Positions 17,444 to 25,704 of a stretch of 64,000 nucleotides of DNA are shown piece by piece. Within the stretch, counting starts at the first letter, position 1; each line of letters opens with the position of its first letter. The translations under genes were made by a program, and so were the position numbers. Location: the NCBI RefSeq assembly GCF_000143145.1, contig NC_014313.1, positions 3,472,001-3,536,000 on the forward strand. Direction: 5' to 3'. The DNA comes from Hyphomicrobium denitrificans ATCC 51888. Lineage in GTDB: Bacteria > Pseudomonadota > Alphaproteobacteria > Rhizobiales > Hyphomicrobiaceae. The notes below the pieces were generated by a model, which saw only the letters and a list, made by a program, of their open reading frames with translations, had not been told where the DNA came from and did no database searches.

Positions 17444-18898
17444 ATGCCGAAGGACAACCCGGAAAGCGGAGCCGACAGCCAGACCATCGAAACCGATTTC
17501 TGCATCATCGGCGCGGGATCGGGCGGTTTAGCGCTCGCGGCGGCGGCGGCCGCCTTCGGCCAGCGCGTCGTCCTGATCGAAAAACACAAAATGGGCGGCG
17601 ACACGCTGAACTACGGAAGCGTGCCGTCGAAGGCTTTGCTGGCTTCGGCAAAGCGCGCCAACGCCATGCGGACAGCGTCGCCATTCGGCATTCGTGGTGT
17701 CGAGCCACTGATCGATTTTGCGGGTGTGCGCGAGCACATCAAACGCACGATCGCGAATGCTGCACCCAATGCATCGCCCGAGCGTTTCGCCGGCCTCGGC
17801 GTTCGCGTCATCGCAGCGGCGGGCAAGTTCGTCGACAAGTCGACGGTCGTTGCGGGGGACTTTCGCATCACGGCGCGCAGGTTCGTCATTGCGACGGGTT
17901 CGGCGCCGGTTATTCCGGCGATATCGGGACTGCAGGATGTCCCGTATTTCACCAACGAAACGATTTTCGAGAATGCGAAGCCGTTACCGCATCTGATCGT
18001 GATCGGCGCCGGCGCGACGGGACTTGAACTTGCTCAGGCCTATCGCCGGCTTGGATCGCAGGTGACGGTGCTCGATGCGGCGCAGGCGCTTGGCGACGAA
18101 GATCCCGAGCTTGCCGCCGTTCTGCTGACCAAGCTTTCCAGCGAAGGAATCGCAATTCGCGAAGGCGTGCGCATCACGCGCGTATCCGGTGAGCCAGGGC
18201 GCGTCATCGTGGAATTCGAGACGGCTCGCGGTGCGGAGCGCGTGGAGGGCAGCGACCTGCTGGTCATCGCCGGGCGAACGGCCAACGTTGCCGCGCTCGG
18301 TCTCGAAGCTGCGGGTATCAGGACGAGTGAGGATGGCATCAAAGTAAATGCCGGGCTTCGAACGCGTAACCACCGCGTTTATGCGATCGGCGATGTGATC
18401 GGCGGTCCGCTTTCTTCGCACACGGCTGCGGAGCATGCCGAGGTCGTTCTTTGGCGAACGCTCTTTCGCTCGCATGCAAAAGCTGCGGGCCGGGCGTCTC
18501 CGCGCGTCGTGTTCACCGAACCGGAATTCGCTCATGTCGGGCTGTCGGAATCGGAAGCGCGGGAGAAGCACGGAAAAATTCACGTCCTGCGCTGGCCCTA
18601 TCATGAAAATCACCGGGCGCAGGCCGAAGGCACCACGGATGGGCACATCAAGGTCGTGACCTCCAAGCGCGGCGAAATCCTCGGCGCCGGAATCGTCGGC
18701 GCGGACGCCGGCGAGCTTATTCAGATGTGGTCGCTCGCCATTTCCCAGGGCTTGAAAATCAAAGCCATGACGCAATGGATTTCGCCCTATCCGACGTTGT
18801 CCGAAATTAACAAACGCGCCGCTTTCCGTTACTTTGCAACATCTCCCAGCAACCCTTATGTACGTAAAGTCATCGCTTTGCTGGCGAAGCTCGGCTAA
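17444..18898 (+). CDS. Pyridine nucleotide-disulfide oxidoreductase-like flavoprotein lacking both redox cysteines
   Basis: About 484 residues with the fold of dihydrolipoamide dehydrogenase/mercuric reductase: FAD-binding FCIIGAGSGGLALAAAAAAF, second FAD motif RFVIATGSAP, NAD-binding LIVIGAGATGLELAQAYRRL, and C-terminal dimerisation domain ending SPYPTLSEINKRAAF. Where active relatives have the disulfide motif GG(T/D)CLNxGC(V/I)PSK, the DNA here reads GGDTLNYGSVPSKAL, so both cysteines are replaced (Thr and Ser). The C-terminal His of the His-Glu pair is also Tyr (SPYPTLSE). The protein probably binds FAD and NAD(P)H but cannot do dithiol chemistry. The ATG at 17444 is chosen over a TTG at 17408. 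The kinase gene follows within 13 bases. Confidence 0.85.
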   Translation: MPKDNPESGADSQTIETDFCIIGAGSGGLALAAAAAAFGQRVVLIEKHKMGGDTLNYGSVPSKALLASAKRANAMRTASPFGIRGVEPLIDFAGVREHIKRTIANAAPNASPERFAGLGVRVIAAAGKFVDKSTVVAGDFRITARRFVIATGSAPVIPAISGLQDVPYFTNETIFENAKPLPHLIVIGAGATGLELAQAYRRLGSQVTVLDAAQALGDEDPELAAVLLTKLSSEGIAIREGVRITRVSGEPGRVIVEFETARGAERVEGSDLLVIAGRTANVAALGLEAAGIRTSEDGIKVNAGLRTRNHRVYAIGDVIGGPLSSHTAAEHAEVVLWRTLFRSHAKAAGRASPRVVFTEPEFAHVGLSESEAREKHGKIHVLRWPYHENHRAQAEGTTDGHIKVVTSKRGEILGAGIVGADAGELIQMWSLAISQGLKIKAMTQWISPYPTLSEINKRAAFRYFATSPSNPYVRKVIALLAKLG

Positions 18899-18910
18899 TC
18901 AACTCGGGTG

Positions 18911-20446
18911 ATGGCAGTTCTCAAATCGGTGCAGCGCGCGATTTCCAACGGTGACGGACAACACGGGAGCGACGAGGCGGGACCGTCGTCGGCCTCCGCC
19001 GGACCGTGGCGCGCTTTGAAGCGATTTTGGGAGAGCCGCGGTCTGCCCTCGAAGCTGATCGCGCTGACTGCAGTTTTCGTGCTTGCCGCCGAAGCGCTGA
19101 TCTTTCTGCCGTCGATTGCGAACTATCGCGTGACGTGGCTGCAGGAGCGCCTGACCGCAGCGCAGCTCGCGGCACTCGCCTCCGATGCGTTTCCGGGCGG
19201 ACAGATTCCCTCGGCCTTGCGCGCCGATCTTCTTCGAACCGCCGAAGTGCGCGCGATCGCATCGCGCCGGCAGGGCGAGCGCCGCCTAGTGCTTGCTCCG
19301 CAAGCCGATATGACGATCGACTATGTTTACTATCTGCAGCGCGAACCTGCCTCGTTCTGGGAAGGGGTCGGGCTCAAATTCCAGCAGATGAAGGATGCGA
19401 TCACGACCATGTTCGGCGATGGCGGGCGGACCATTCGCGTCGTCGGACACGCCGGACCGGATAACGCCGATCTGATCGAGATCGTCATACCGGAAGCGCC
19501 GCTGCGCGCGGCGATGATGCGCTACGGGCTCAATATTCTTTGGCTGTCGATCATCCTGTCGGTGCTGACGGCGGCCGTCGTCTATTTCGCTCTCAGCCGT
19601 TTGTTCGTGAAGCCGTTGACGCGCCTGACGAGGAATATGCTGCACTTCGCCGAGAATCCCGAGGATGCGAGCCGCATCATGCCGGAGACGGGACGCCTCG
19701 ACGAGATCGGCGTCGCCGAACGCGAGCTTGCAAGCATGCAGCGTCAGCTTTCGGGATTGCTGGCGCAGAAGAACAGACTGGCGCAGTTGGGTCTCGCGGT
19801 TTCCAAAATCAATCACGACCTGCGCAACATGCTCGCCAATGCGCAGCTCATTTCCGACCGTCTGGTGGATATTCCCGATCCCACCGTGCAACGCTTCGTG
19901 CCGAAGCTCATTGCTTCGCTCGATCGCGCCATTCATTTCTGCAATTCATCGCTGCAGTTCGGCGGTGTCTCCGAAGCCGCGCCGCGCCGCGAGCTGATGC
20001 CCTTGAAGCCGCTCGTCGAAGAGGTGGCGGACAGTCAGGGTCTGCCCCGCGAGGGCGCCATTGCCTTCGTCGATGACATCGATGCCTCGCTGCTGATCGA
20101 CGCCGACCATGAGCACCTGTTTCGCGTGCTGAGCAACCTCGTGCGCAACGCGATGCAGGCAATCGAAAGCGTCGAGGGCAAAGCCGACGGCGAGATCCGC
20201 GTTGTCGCGCGGCGCGAGGGGCGCAAGGTGATCGTCGACGTGACCGACAATGGCGCAGGCGTTCCGCAGAAGGCGCGCGAAAATCTGTTCAAGGCCTTCC
20301 AGGGGTCGACGAAAAAGGGGGGCACGGGCCTTGGGCTGGTGATCGCAGCCGAGCTCGTGCAGGCTCACGGCGGCACGCTGACGTTGGTCGACAGCGCCAA
20401 AGGGGCGCGCTTTCGCATCGAGCTGCCGGATCGGACCGGCGATTGA
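18911..20446 (+). CDS. Membrane sensor histidine kinase (HAMP, orphan)
   Basis: A 511-residue membrane-bound kinase. TM1 is near 45-70 (LIALTAVFVLAAEALIFLP), then a periplasmic sensor of about 140 residues, TM2 near 203-227 (NILWLSIILSVLTAAVVYFAL), a HAMP linker, a dimerisation helix with VSKINHDLRNMLANAQ (phospho-acceptor His) and an HATPase domain with NLVRNAMQAI (N box), DNGAGVP (G1) and GGTGLGLVIAAELVQAHGG (G2). The phospho-acceptor sequence is atypical, with HDLRN instead of HELRT. No response regulator gene lies next to it. It follows the cysteine-less flavoprotein after 12 bases, so the two may be one operon. Confidence 0.88.
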   Translation: MAVLKSVQRAISNGDGQHGSDEAGPSSASAGPWRALKRFWESRGLPSKLIALTAVFVLAAEALIFLPSIANYRVTWLQERLTAAQLAALASDAFPGGQIPSALRADLLRTAEVRAIASRRQGERRLVLAPQADMTIDYVYYLQREPASFWEGVGLKFQQMKDAITTMFGDGGRTIRVVGHAGPDNADLIEIVIPEAPLRAAMMRYGLNILWLSIILSVLTAAVVYFALSRLFVKPLTRLTRNMLHFAENPEDASRIMPETGRLDEIGVAERELASMQRQLSGLLAQKNRLAQLGLAVSKINHDLRNMLANAQLISDRLVDIPDPTVQRFVPKLIASLDRAIHFCNSSLQFGGVSEAAPRRELMPLKPLVEEVADSQGLPREGAIAFVDDIDASLLIDADHEHLFRVLSNLVRNAMQAIESVEGKADGEIRVVARREGRKVIVDVTDNGAGVPQKARENLFKAFQGSTKKGGTGLGLVIAAELVQAHGGTLTLVDSAKGARFRIELPDRTGD

Positions 20447-20615
20447 CGCAGCCACGGGTGATTCCTGAATTCGTGCCGGGGCGAGGGCCGCGAGAATTTG
20501 ACCAATCGGGACATGGCGGAGAGGTCTTGCGCTCTCGTTCGCGACCCACTACAGAGGGGGGCTTCGCCGCCCGGTTTTGCCGGGAGCGGGCCGATCGGCC
20601 CCGATGCAGCGAAAT

Positions 20616-20692
20616 GCGCCCGTAGCTCAGCTGGATAGAGCACCAGACTACGAATCTGGGGGTCAGAGGTTCGAATCCTTTCGGGCGCGCCA
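20616..20692 (+). tRNA. tRNA-Arg (anticodon ACG)
   Basis: A 77-base cloverleaf: acceptor GCGCCCG pairs with CGGGCGC, D-stem GCTC/GAGC, anticodon stem CCAGA/TCTGG with loop CTACGAA (anticodon ACG), T-arm with GGTTCGAATCC, discriminator G and encoded CCA. The 3' part (20647-20692) is repeated almost perfectly at 22160-22204, marking this gene as an integration site. Confidence 0.97.
20647..20692 (+). repeat. attL-like direct repeat (3' end of tRNA-Arg)
   Basis: 46 bases from the anticodon loop to the CCA of tRNA-Arg. The same sequence recurs at 22160-22204 with one G fewer in a G-run. Direct repeats of a tRNA 3' end are the standard trace of tyrosine-integrase-mediated insertion. Confidence 0.85.
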
Positions 20693-21120
20693 TGTTACGT
20701 AACGTACTGAAGTCGTTGATATTTATAGACTGTTGCGGTATCGGTATTTTGCCGCGAATTCTTGGCGCTTGGACGCTTTTCGACACGTCTTCGACACGCG
20801 TCGGTTCAAAATCTTCAACACCTTTCCCAATTCATTGCCGTCCAGTTGATTGAAGCGCGCGCCTTAGATCGGACTGACGCCAAGTTGCAGGGACTCCTGA
20901 CCAAGAGAGTTTGCGTAGCGCTCAGGGGCATGCGGGATCGCGACGTGGCGCGATCAAGGTCCGGCCCCGGCATGTCCTATTGTGGCAGCTAGCAAAGTAG
21001 CAGGTAGGTCGGAGCCCTTGCTGCCGCGGATGCCAGCGCCATCTCGATCAGGCGGGGCTGACCGGGCGCGCTGGGCCGCCGTAGTCCGACGATTTCTCAT
21101 AGGTAGATGGCATGGCCGCC
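20693..21120. other. Non-coding part of the tRNA-Arg island
   Basis: 428 bases with no supported gene. A 76-codon plus-strand frame (20762-20992) has no family features. A minus-strand frame running from 20786 into the tRNA spells ARPKGFEPLTPRFVVWCSIQ, the typical antisense translation of tRNA-Arg, and is not a gene. An integrase may once have been here, but no recombinase motif was found. Confidence 0.45.
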
Positions 21121-21857
21121 CTATGATTTCGCTAATTTCGGCAGCCGCTTCTTTTTTATCTCGATTTCCACGGGACGTCTCTGCTGAGCAGCGCCTTTAG
21201 CTTTTGCAGTGACAAAGCCAAGCGGTAGATTGTATCGATCTGGTCTGTCGACAACATGCTTTCCGCCTCTGGTGACGTTTTTTGGAAAGACGCAGTCAAT
21301 CAATGTTGACTCCTCTATAGTTCGCTTTGCGTGCGCAAATTCAAGCAGATGCTGGCTATGCATTCGTCCAGGCGGGGCAACAATCGTCAGTCTGACGTCG
21401 CTGCAATGTTGATGAAGGAATGTAGCCGTAGCCGCTTGGTCAGTATCGGCTGTGATCAAATAAATGCTTTCAACTTGGCCGCCTAACGCGTCGGATACCG
21501 CATAGAGAGCGACGTTCACATCGCTCGCTTTCTCTGTTCTTTTTTCATAGCGCTCCGAGCAACGCTGGCATCTCATGGGTGAGTTAGCAAAATGCCCAAG
21601 TAAGGTTTCAACGCCGACGCTTTCCAGGGCTTTCTGATAAGCGACATGGCGCTTATACTTGTCCATGTCTCCTTCGCTATCTCTAGCCGAGCACCAATAA
21701 ATACCGCCGAGGTATTCCGTGTTGTGATCAATTAGTCGAAGCGCAAGTTCTCTTAGGTTCAGCCATTTCAAGTGTGGCTGTCCAAGGTCGTCTAGGGCGT
21801 GGTATAAATTGAAGCCGTCGACATAAAAACCGCCTTCAGCTTTCGCTTGGCGGGCAT
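21121..21857 (-). pseudogene. NYN/PIN-like (LabA/DUF88-type) nuclease gene, apparently frameshifted
   Basis: The minus strand encodes YVDGFNLYHALDDLGQPHLK, LITADTDQA, a CxxC...C cluster (RCQRCSERYEKRTEKASDVN) and HAKRTIEESTLIDCVFP. This is a NYN-domain protein of about 245 residues; the family is a PIN-related RNase fold with conserved acidic residues (Asp of VDGFN, DVN, DTD). The natural N-terminus, MPAKRKLKAVF, begins at the ATG at 21857 but lies in another frame. The frames meet at a run of five T (minus strand, 21824-21828); six would join them as KAVFYVDGFN. This may be a true one-base deletion, a sequencing error, or recoding. GAGGA lies upstream of the ATG. Sole recognisable gene in the island. 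Confidence 0.65.
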
Positions 21858-22159
21858 GGCAACCGCAGGTTCCTCGGATGCCGGTAGTACCTTCGAATGT
21901 GTAGGTCCAGAAGGATCGTGCCGACTGGGTGCTGGGGACGAACCCCGAGCGTCGATAGCTGATGGTATGGTAAGTTTCGGTCGCTTTGTCAAGGCCCCAC
22001 CTCCCCGCGCAGCATATTGCGTAAGTTTTACTTGAACGAGGGGGCTTATGCTTAATAGATCATAAACTTATCCACGTTGCCAGTACCCTTGGGCACAATA
22101 GCTGGCGGCGACGGCGGGGTGGACCAATCCAGATGCTACGGCCGACTGCTCTGCCCAAA

Positions 22160-22204
22160 ACTACGAATCTGGGGTCAGAGGTTCGAATCCTTTCGGGCGC
22201 GCCA
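22160..22204 (+). repeat. attR-like direct repeat (partial tRNA-Arg copy)
   Basis: 45 bases matching the 3' end of tRNA-Arg at 20647-20692, including the T-arm, acceptor strand and CCA, with one G missing. The upstream half of the tRNA is absent, so this is not a functional gene but the far boundary of the inserted segment. Confidence 0.85.
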
Positions 22205-22364
22205 TTATTTCCAAGAACTCAGATCAACTTCCGGTGGGCGGTATTTGGTATACCTGCTCGTCCCGATGGCTTGGCGCTTTCGGGTTGTCGAGGTCGATCA
22301 GTGCCAATAACTTTGGCCGTCGATCGAGCGCGCACGCATAGACCGATGTCAGAAGGAGCCGCCT

Positions 22365-22802
22365 GTGAAACGTCTAGCTTTGGTTGTTCTCGTGTTGACG
22401 TCGATGTCGGGGCTGGCGGCTGCGGACGGCAAGATCGCTGCGACGCTGTACAAGCAGCCGAGCTGCACGTGCTGTGATGCGTATGCGGATTATCTTCGCG
22501 AAAACGGTTTCGATGTCACGGTGCATGCACGTGCCGAGATACGGGATGCTCCGCCGCGGTCATCTGTGCGTAAGGAGCTTCAGGGGTGTCACTCGACGTC
22601 GATCGACAAGTATGTGATCGAGGGGCATGTCCCCGTTGGCCCGATCAAGCGCCTGCTCGCCGAAAAGCCTGACATCAAGGGCCTGTCGCTTCCGAACATG
22701 CCGCAAGGCTCTCCCGGCATGCCGGGGGCTAAGCAAGCGCCATTCGAAATTCTTTCGATCACTGATGAGGCCGGTCCAGCGCCGGTCTACATGAAGGAAT
22801 GA
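22365..22802 (+). CDS. DUF411 metal-binding periplasmic protein
   Basis: A 145-residue protein starting at GTG 22365, with AGAAGGAG about 6 bases upstream. Residues 1-20 are a signal peptide (LALVVLVLTSMSGLAAA). The mature part has YKQPSCTCCDAYADYLRENG, the thioredoxin-like CxCC motif of DUF411, then GCHSTSIDKYVIEGHVPVG. DUF411 proteins often sit near copper or other metal-resistance genes and are thought to bind metal. Here the next gene downstream is a sulfurtransferase after a 334-base gap, so no metal operon is visible. It begins 160 bases after the island boundary. Confidence 0.88.
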   Translation: MKRLALVVLVLTSMSGLAAADGKIAATLYKQPSCTCCDAYADYLRENGFDVTVHARAEIRDAPPRSSVRKELQGCHSTSIDKYVIEGHVPVGPIKRLLAEKPDIKGLSLPNMPQGSPGMPGAKQAPFEILSITDEAGPAPVYMKE

Positions 22803-23136
22803 TTAGACGGCTGCGCGCACAGGCTTGCGTTTCCGTCGCTTCAAGCTAACCGCATAAAAATCGACGATTGCGTCTCGATGGCGCATGTGCGTCTCTCTTT
22901 ATATCGCATTACGATGTATAAAATTGAATTGCGGGCTGCGAACCGCCGATGTTTCCGAAAACTTAAAGCACTGTTTTGCTGATCTGAGCGAAAAGCCGGG
23001 AAATTTTTTCAAGCTGCGATCGGCCGGTGGCAAGGATCTGCAGTCGATCGACCGAGCTCAGAATATCTTCGTCGGACATGCGGCCATGTCGGGACGATTT
23101 GCAAATCCGCACTTTAAAACGAAAGGGAGATTTCCG
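22803..23136. promoter_or_regulatory. Intergenic region with imperfect palindrome before the sulfurtransferase
   Basis: 334 bases without a supported gene. It contains an AT-rich imperfect palindrome at 22900-22920 (TATATCG-CATTA-CGATGTATA), which could be an operator or overlap a -10 element, followed by the AT-rich stretch TAAAATTGAATTG. An open frame runs through from 22885 into the sulfurtransferase, but its leader has no family character and the true start has its own ribosome-binding site. Confidence 0.4.
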
Positions 23137-24003
23137 ATGGTCAAGGCAGGCGCAAGTCCTCTCGTTACGGCTGATTGGGTCAAAGATAATCTGAACAATC
23201 CGAACGTCAGGATATTCGAGGTCAGCGTCGATCCCGACGTTTATAAGCGCGCGCATATTCCCGGCGCGGTCAATCTCGATTGGCATGTCGATCTGGTCGA
23301 TACCGTGAACCGGGATATCGCGTCGCGGGACAAACTTCAGACGTGTCTGCGTAAAGCCGGCGTCACGCCAAATACGACGATCGTGATCTACGGCGATCAC
23401 AACAATTGGTTCGCGGCGTGGGGTGCATGGATTCTGGAGATCTACGGTCTCGGCGAGAACGTGCGGCTGCTCGATGGAGGCCGAAAGCTCTGGGAGGCGC
23501 GTGCGCTTCCGGTCACAGCGGACGTTCCGAGCTTTCTGGAAACGGCGATTGCCTTGCCGGCACGCGACGACCGCTTGCGTGCGCGCCTCGTCGATGTTCT
23601 TGCGATTGCTGAGGGGCGGACCGCCGGGCAGCTCATCGATATCAGATCGCCTGACGAATATAGCGGAAAGATTTTCGCGCCGGAGGGTGTGAAGGAGCTT
23701 TCGATTCGAGCTGGACATATTCCCGGCGCCGAGAATGTTCCGTGGGGGACGATCGTGAACGACGACGGCACGTTCAAACCCGTCGATGAAATCCGCGCCA
23801 TCTATGCCGCGAAAGGCGTCGATGGATCGCAACCGGTCGTCACCTATTGCCGGATCGGAGAACGTTCGAGCCATTCGTGGTTCGCGTTGAAGCGCATCCT
23901 CGGATACGACGTTCGCAACTACGATGGATCGTGGACGGAATATGGAAATGCCGTCGGCGTTCCGGTGACAAACAAAAGCGGGACGATCTGGCTCGGCAAG
24001 TAA
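23137..24003 (+). CDS. Sulfurtransferase, tandem rhodanese (thiosulfate/3-mercaptopyruvate type)
   Basis: A 288-residue protein with two rhodanese domains. The first (about 5-130; RAHIPGAVNLDWHVD) is inactive. The second (about 155-280; LIDIRSPDEY, AGHIPGAENVPW) carries the active loop CRIGERSS with the persulfide-forming Cys. The CRxGERSS-type loop is nearer thiosulfate than mercaptopyruvate sulfurtransferases, but substrate calls from this loop are not reliable. The start at 23137 is fixed by AAGGGAGA 7 bases upstream. Cysteine synthase follows 104 bases downstream on the same strand, so a role in sulfur assimilation or cyanide/sulfide handling is plausible. Confidence 0.92.
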   Translation: MVKAGASPLVTADWVKDNLNNPNVRIFEVSVDPDVYKRAHIPGAVNLDWHVDLVDTVNRDIASRDKLQTCLRKAGVTPNTTIVIYGDHNNWFAAWGAWILEIYGLGENVRLLDGGRKLWEARALPVTADVPSFLETAIALPARDDRLRARLVDVLAIAEGRTAGQLIDIRSPDEYSGKIFAPEGVKELSIRAGHIPGAENVPWGTIVNDDGTFKPVDEIRAIYAAKGVDGSQPVVTYCRIGERSSHSWFALKRILGYDVRNYDGSWTEYGNAVGVPVTNKSGTIWLGK

Positions 24004-24107
24004 ACGGGTTAGCATTCCGAGCGTAATTCACCCAGATTGACGCCGAGGTTGCCGGCGGCATAGTCATCTCCTGTTCTTATCGCTGATAGGTAAAAGGGGC
24101 GCGATTC

Positions 24108-25145
24108 GTGGCTTATGCCGACACTCTCATTCATGCCGTCGGCAATACGCCGTTGATCAAGCTTCGGCGCGCCTCGGAAGAAACGGGGTGCACGATCCTC
24201 GGCAAAGCCGAGTTCATGAATCCCGCGCAGTCGGTGAAAGACAGAGCGGCGCTGTTCTTGATCGAGGATGCGCTGTCACGCGGTGCGATCAAGCGCGGCG
24301 GGTTGATCGTCGAAGGTACGGCCGGCAACACCGGGATCGGTTTGGCGGCGCTCGGCTCGGCGTTCGGATTGCGCACGGTCATCGTGATGCCCGAAACGCA
24401 ATCGATCGAGAAGAAGGATGCCGTTCGCGCGCTCGGCGCGAAGCTCGTCGAAGTGCCGGCGGTGCCTTACGCAAATCCCAACAACTACGTGCATTATTCG
24501 CGACGTCTCGCCGAGGCGCTGGCGAAAACGGAACCCGAAGGCGCGGTCTGGGCGAACCAGTTCGATAACGTCGCCAATCGCGATGGACATGCGCGGACGA
24601 CGGCGGAAGAAATCTGGCGGCAGACCGACGGCAAAGTCGACGGCTTCGTCGCTGCCGTCGGGACAGGGGGAACGCTGGCGGGAATTGCGCTTGGGCTCAG
24701 GGCGCGGAGCAAATCCGTGAAGATCGCTCTTGCGGATCCGCCCGGTGCATCGCTCCATTCCTTCTATGCGCGCGGCGTTCTCGAAGCGCACGGCGGGTCG
24801 GTGACGGAAGGCATTGGCCAGGGTCGCATTACGAAAAATCTCGAAGGTTTTGCGCCGGACTTTTCATTCGAGATTCCCGATACGCGGTCGATTCCCCTCG
24901 TGCATCAGCTGGTGGTGGACGAGGGGCTCTGTGTCGGCGGGTCCAGCGGCGTGAACATTGCGGGTGCCGTAGCGCTCGCGCGGGAGCTTGGGCCGGGGCA
25001 TGTCATCGTGACCATGCTCTGCGATTCCGGGACGCGCTATCAATCGAAGCTGTTCAACCCGGCGTTTCTGGCGTCCAAAAATCTGCCGATCCCCGCCTGG
25101 CTTGCGCCTGAAAACGCGAGTACGCCGCCGCCGGTGTTCGTATAG
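24108..25145 (+). CDS. cysK: Cysteine synthase A (O-acetylserine sulfhydrylase)
   Basis: A 345-residue PLP enzyme that makes cysteine from O-acetylserine and sulfide. VGNTPLIKLRRAS starts the domain; NPAQSVKDRAALFLI holds the PLP Lys; EGTAGNTGIGLAALG is the substrate loop; VGTGGTLAG binds the PLP phosphate; GSSGVNIAGAVALA is near the C-terminus. The protein is longer than CysK of E. coli (about 323), and NPAQSVKDR with EGTAGNTGIGL is typical of the CysK/Cys-synthase group in Rhizobiales. A cystathionine beta-synthase-like specificity cannot be excluded. GTG start. Upstream neighbour is a sulfurtransferase. Confidence 0.92.
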   Translation: MAYADTLIHAVGNTPLIKLRRASEETGCTILGKAEFMNPAQSVKDRAALFLIEDALSRGAIKRGGLIVEGTAGNTGIGLAALGSAFGLRTVIVMPETQSIEKKDAVRALGAKLVEVPAVPYANPNNYVHYSRRLAEALAKTEPEGAVWANQFDNVANRDGHARTTAEEIWRQTDGKVDGFVAAVGTGGTLAGIALGLRARSKSVKIALADPPGASLHSFYARGVLEAHGGSVTEGIGQGRITKNLEGFAPDFSFEIPDTRSIPLVHQLVVDEGLCVGGSSGVNIAGAVALARELGPGHVIVTMLCDSGTRYQSKLFNPAFLASKNLPIPAWLAPENASTPPPVFV

Positions 25146-25330
25146 GCCGCATGTCGCGTCGATGATGGCCCGCTCGGCCGGCGCGAGGGTGGTTCGTTCC
25201 GCTATGGGGCGGAAATTTTGCGATCGGAAACCTCAGCTTGGAATTGGGCCATCCGTATACCGGACCGCAATCATTTGCGCCGACGCTCGCTCGGAATAAA
25301 TTTTCGGGTATCGCCAGCGGGAGAGCGGCC

Positions 25331-25612
25331 ATGAAAGTCCTCGCGTATGCCGTCATCGCAGCGGCGGCATTGACTGGTTCAGCCATAGCGGGCGAGGGTC
25401 CCGGACGCGGACATGGACCTGGCGGTCCTGGCTGGGGATGGAATCCCGGTCTCAACGTATTCGTCGATGTTCCGATGACAGGCGCTGCGACGGCGGGCGC
25501 TCAAGATAATCCGCAGCAGGATCGTTGCCGCGAAGCCCGGCACAGCTGCTTCGGGCAATGGGGCGTCGACGAGCCGGGCTATGGGCGCTGCATGCAAAGC
25601 CGCGGATGCTGA
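25331..25612 (+). CDS. Small secreted Gly-rich protein, unknown
   Basis: A 93-residue protein with a clear signal peptide (KVLAYAVIAAAALTGSAIAG), then a Gly/Pro-rich stretch (EGPGRGHGPGGPGWGWNPG) and four cysteines in the C-terminal third (RCREARHSCFGQWG, RCMQSRGC) that could form two disulfides. The ATG at 25331 directly precedes the signal sequence. A strong terminator follows 31 bases after the stop. No family is recognised. Confidence 0.65.
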   Translation: MKVLAYAVIAAAALTGSAIAGEGPGRGHGPGGPGWGWNPGLNVFVDVPMTGAATAGAQDNPQQDRCREARHSCFGQWGVDEPGYGRCMQSRGC

Positions 25613-25643
25613 TCTGATTTCTTCGTTCTGATGATCATGCGTC

Positions 25644-25680
25644 GAAGGCCGGAAGCTGAATGCTTCCGGCCTTCGTTTTT
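25644..25680 (+). terminator. Strong intrinsic terminator
   Basis: GAAGGCCGGAAGC-TGAAT-GCTTCCGGCCTTC is a perfect 13-bp stem with a 5-base loop, followed by GTTTTTGTT. It ends transcription of the small secreted protein gene and separates it from the convergent gene at 25705. Confidence 0.9.
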
Positions 25681-25704
25681 GTTCGGCGGATAAGACGGCT
25701 CAGA

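Larger units (their letters stand above)
20693..22204. mobile_element. Small tRNA-Arg-integrated island or island remnant
   Basis: A 1.5 kb segment between the intact tRNA-Arg and a second copy of its 3' end. Its base composition is visibly lower in GC than the flanks, most clearly from 21100 to 22080. It holds one recognisable gene, a frameshifted NYN-domain gene on the minus strand. No integrase gene is visible; the 20693-21120 part gives no convincing protein. The most likely history is insertion of a larger element that lost its integrase, or a satellite mobilised in trans. Confidence 0.75.

Noticed and set aside
20289..20786. Minus-strand frame spelling ARPKGFEPLTPRFVVWCSIQ through the tRNA-Arg
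   Set aside because: It is the antisense translation of the tRNA-Arg gene continued into the neighbouring kinase gene; the phrase is a well-known artefact and no integrase motif is present.
20762..20992. 76-codon frame in the tRNA-Arg island
   Set aside because: No ribosome site, domain or codon bias; may be debris of a lost integrase but cannot be supported.
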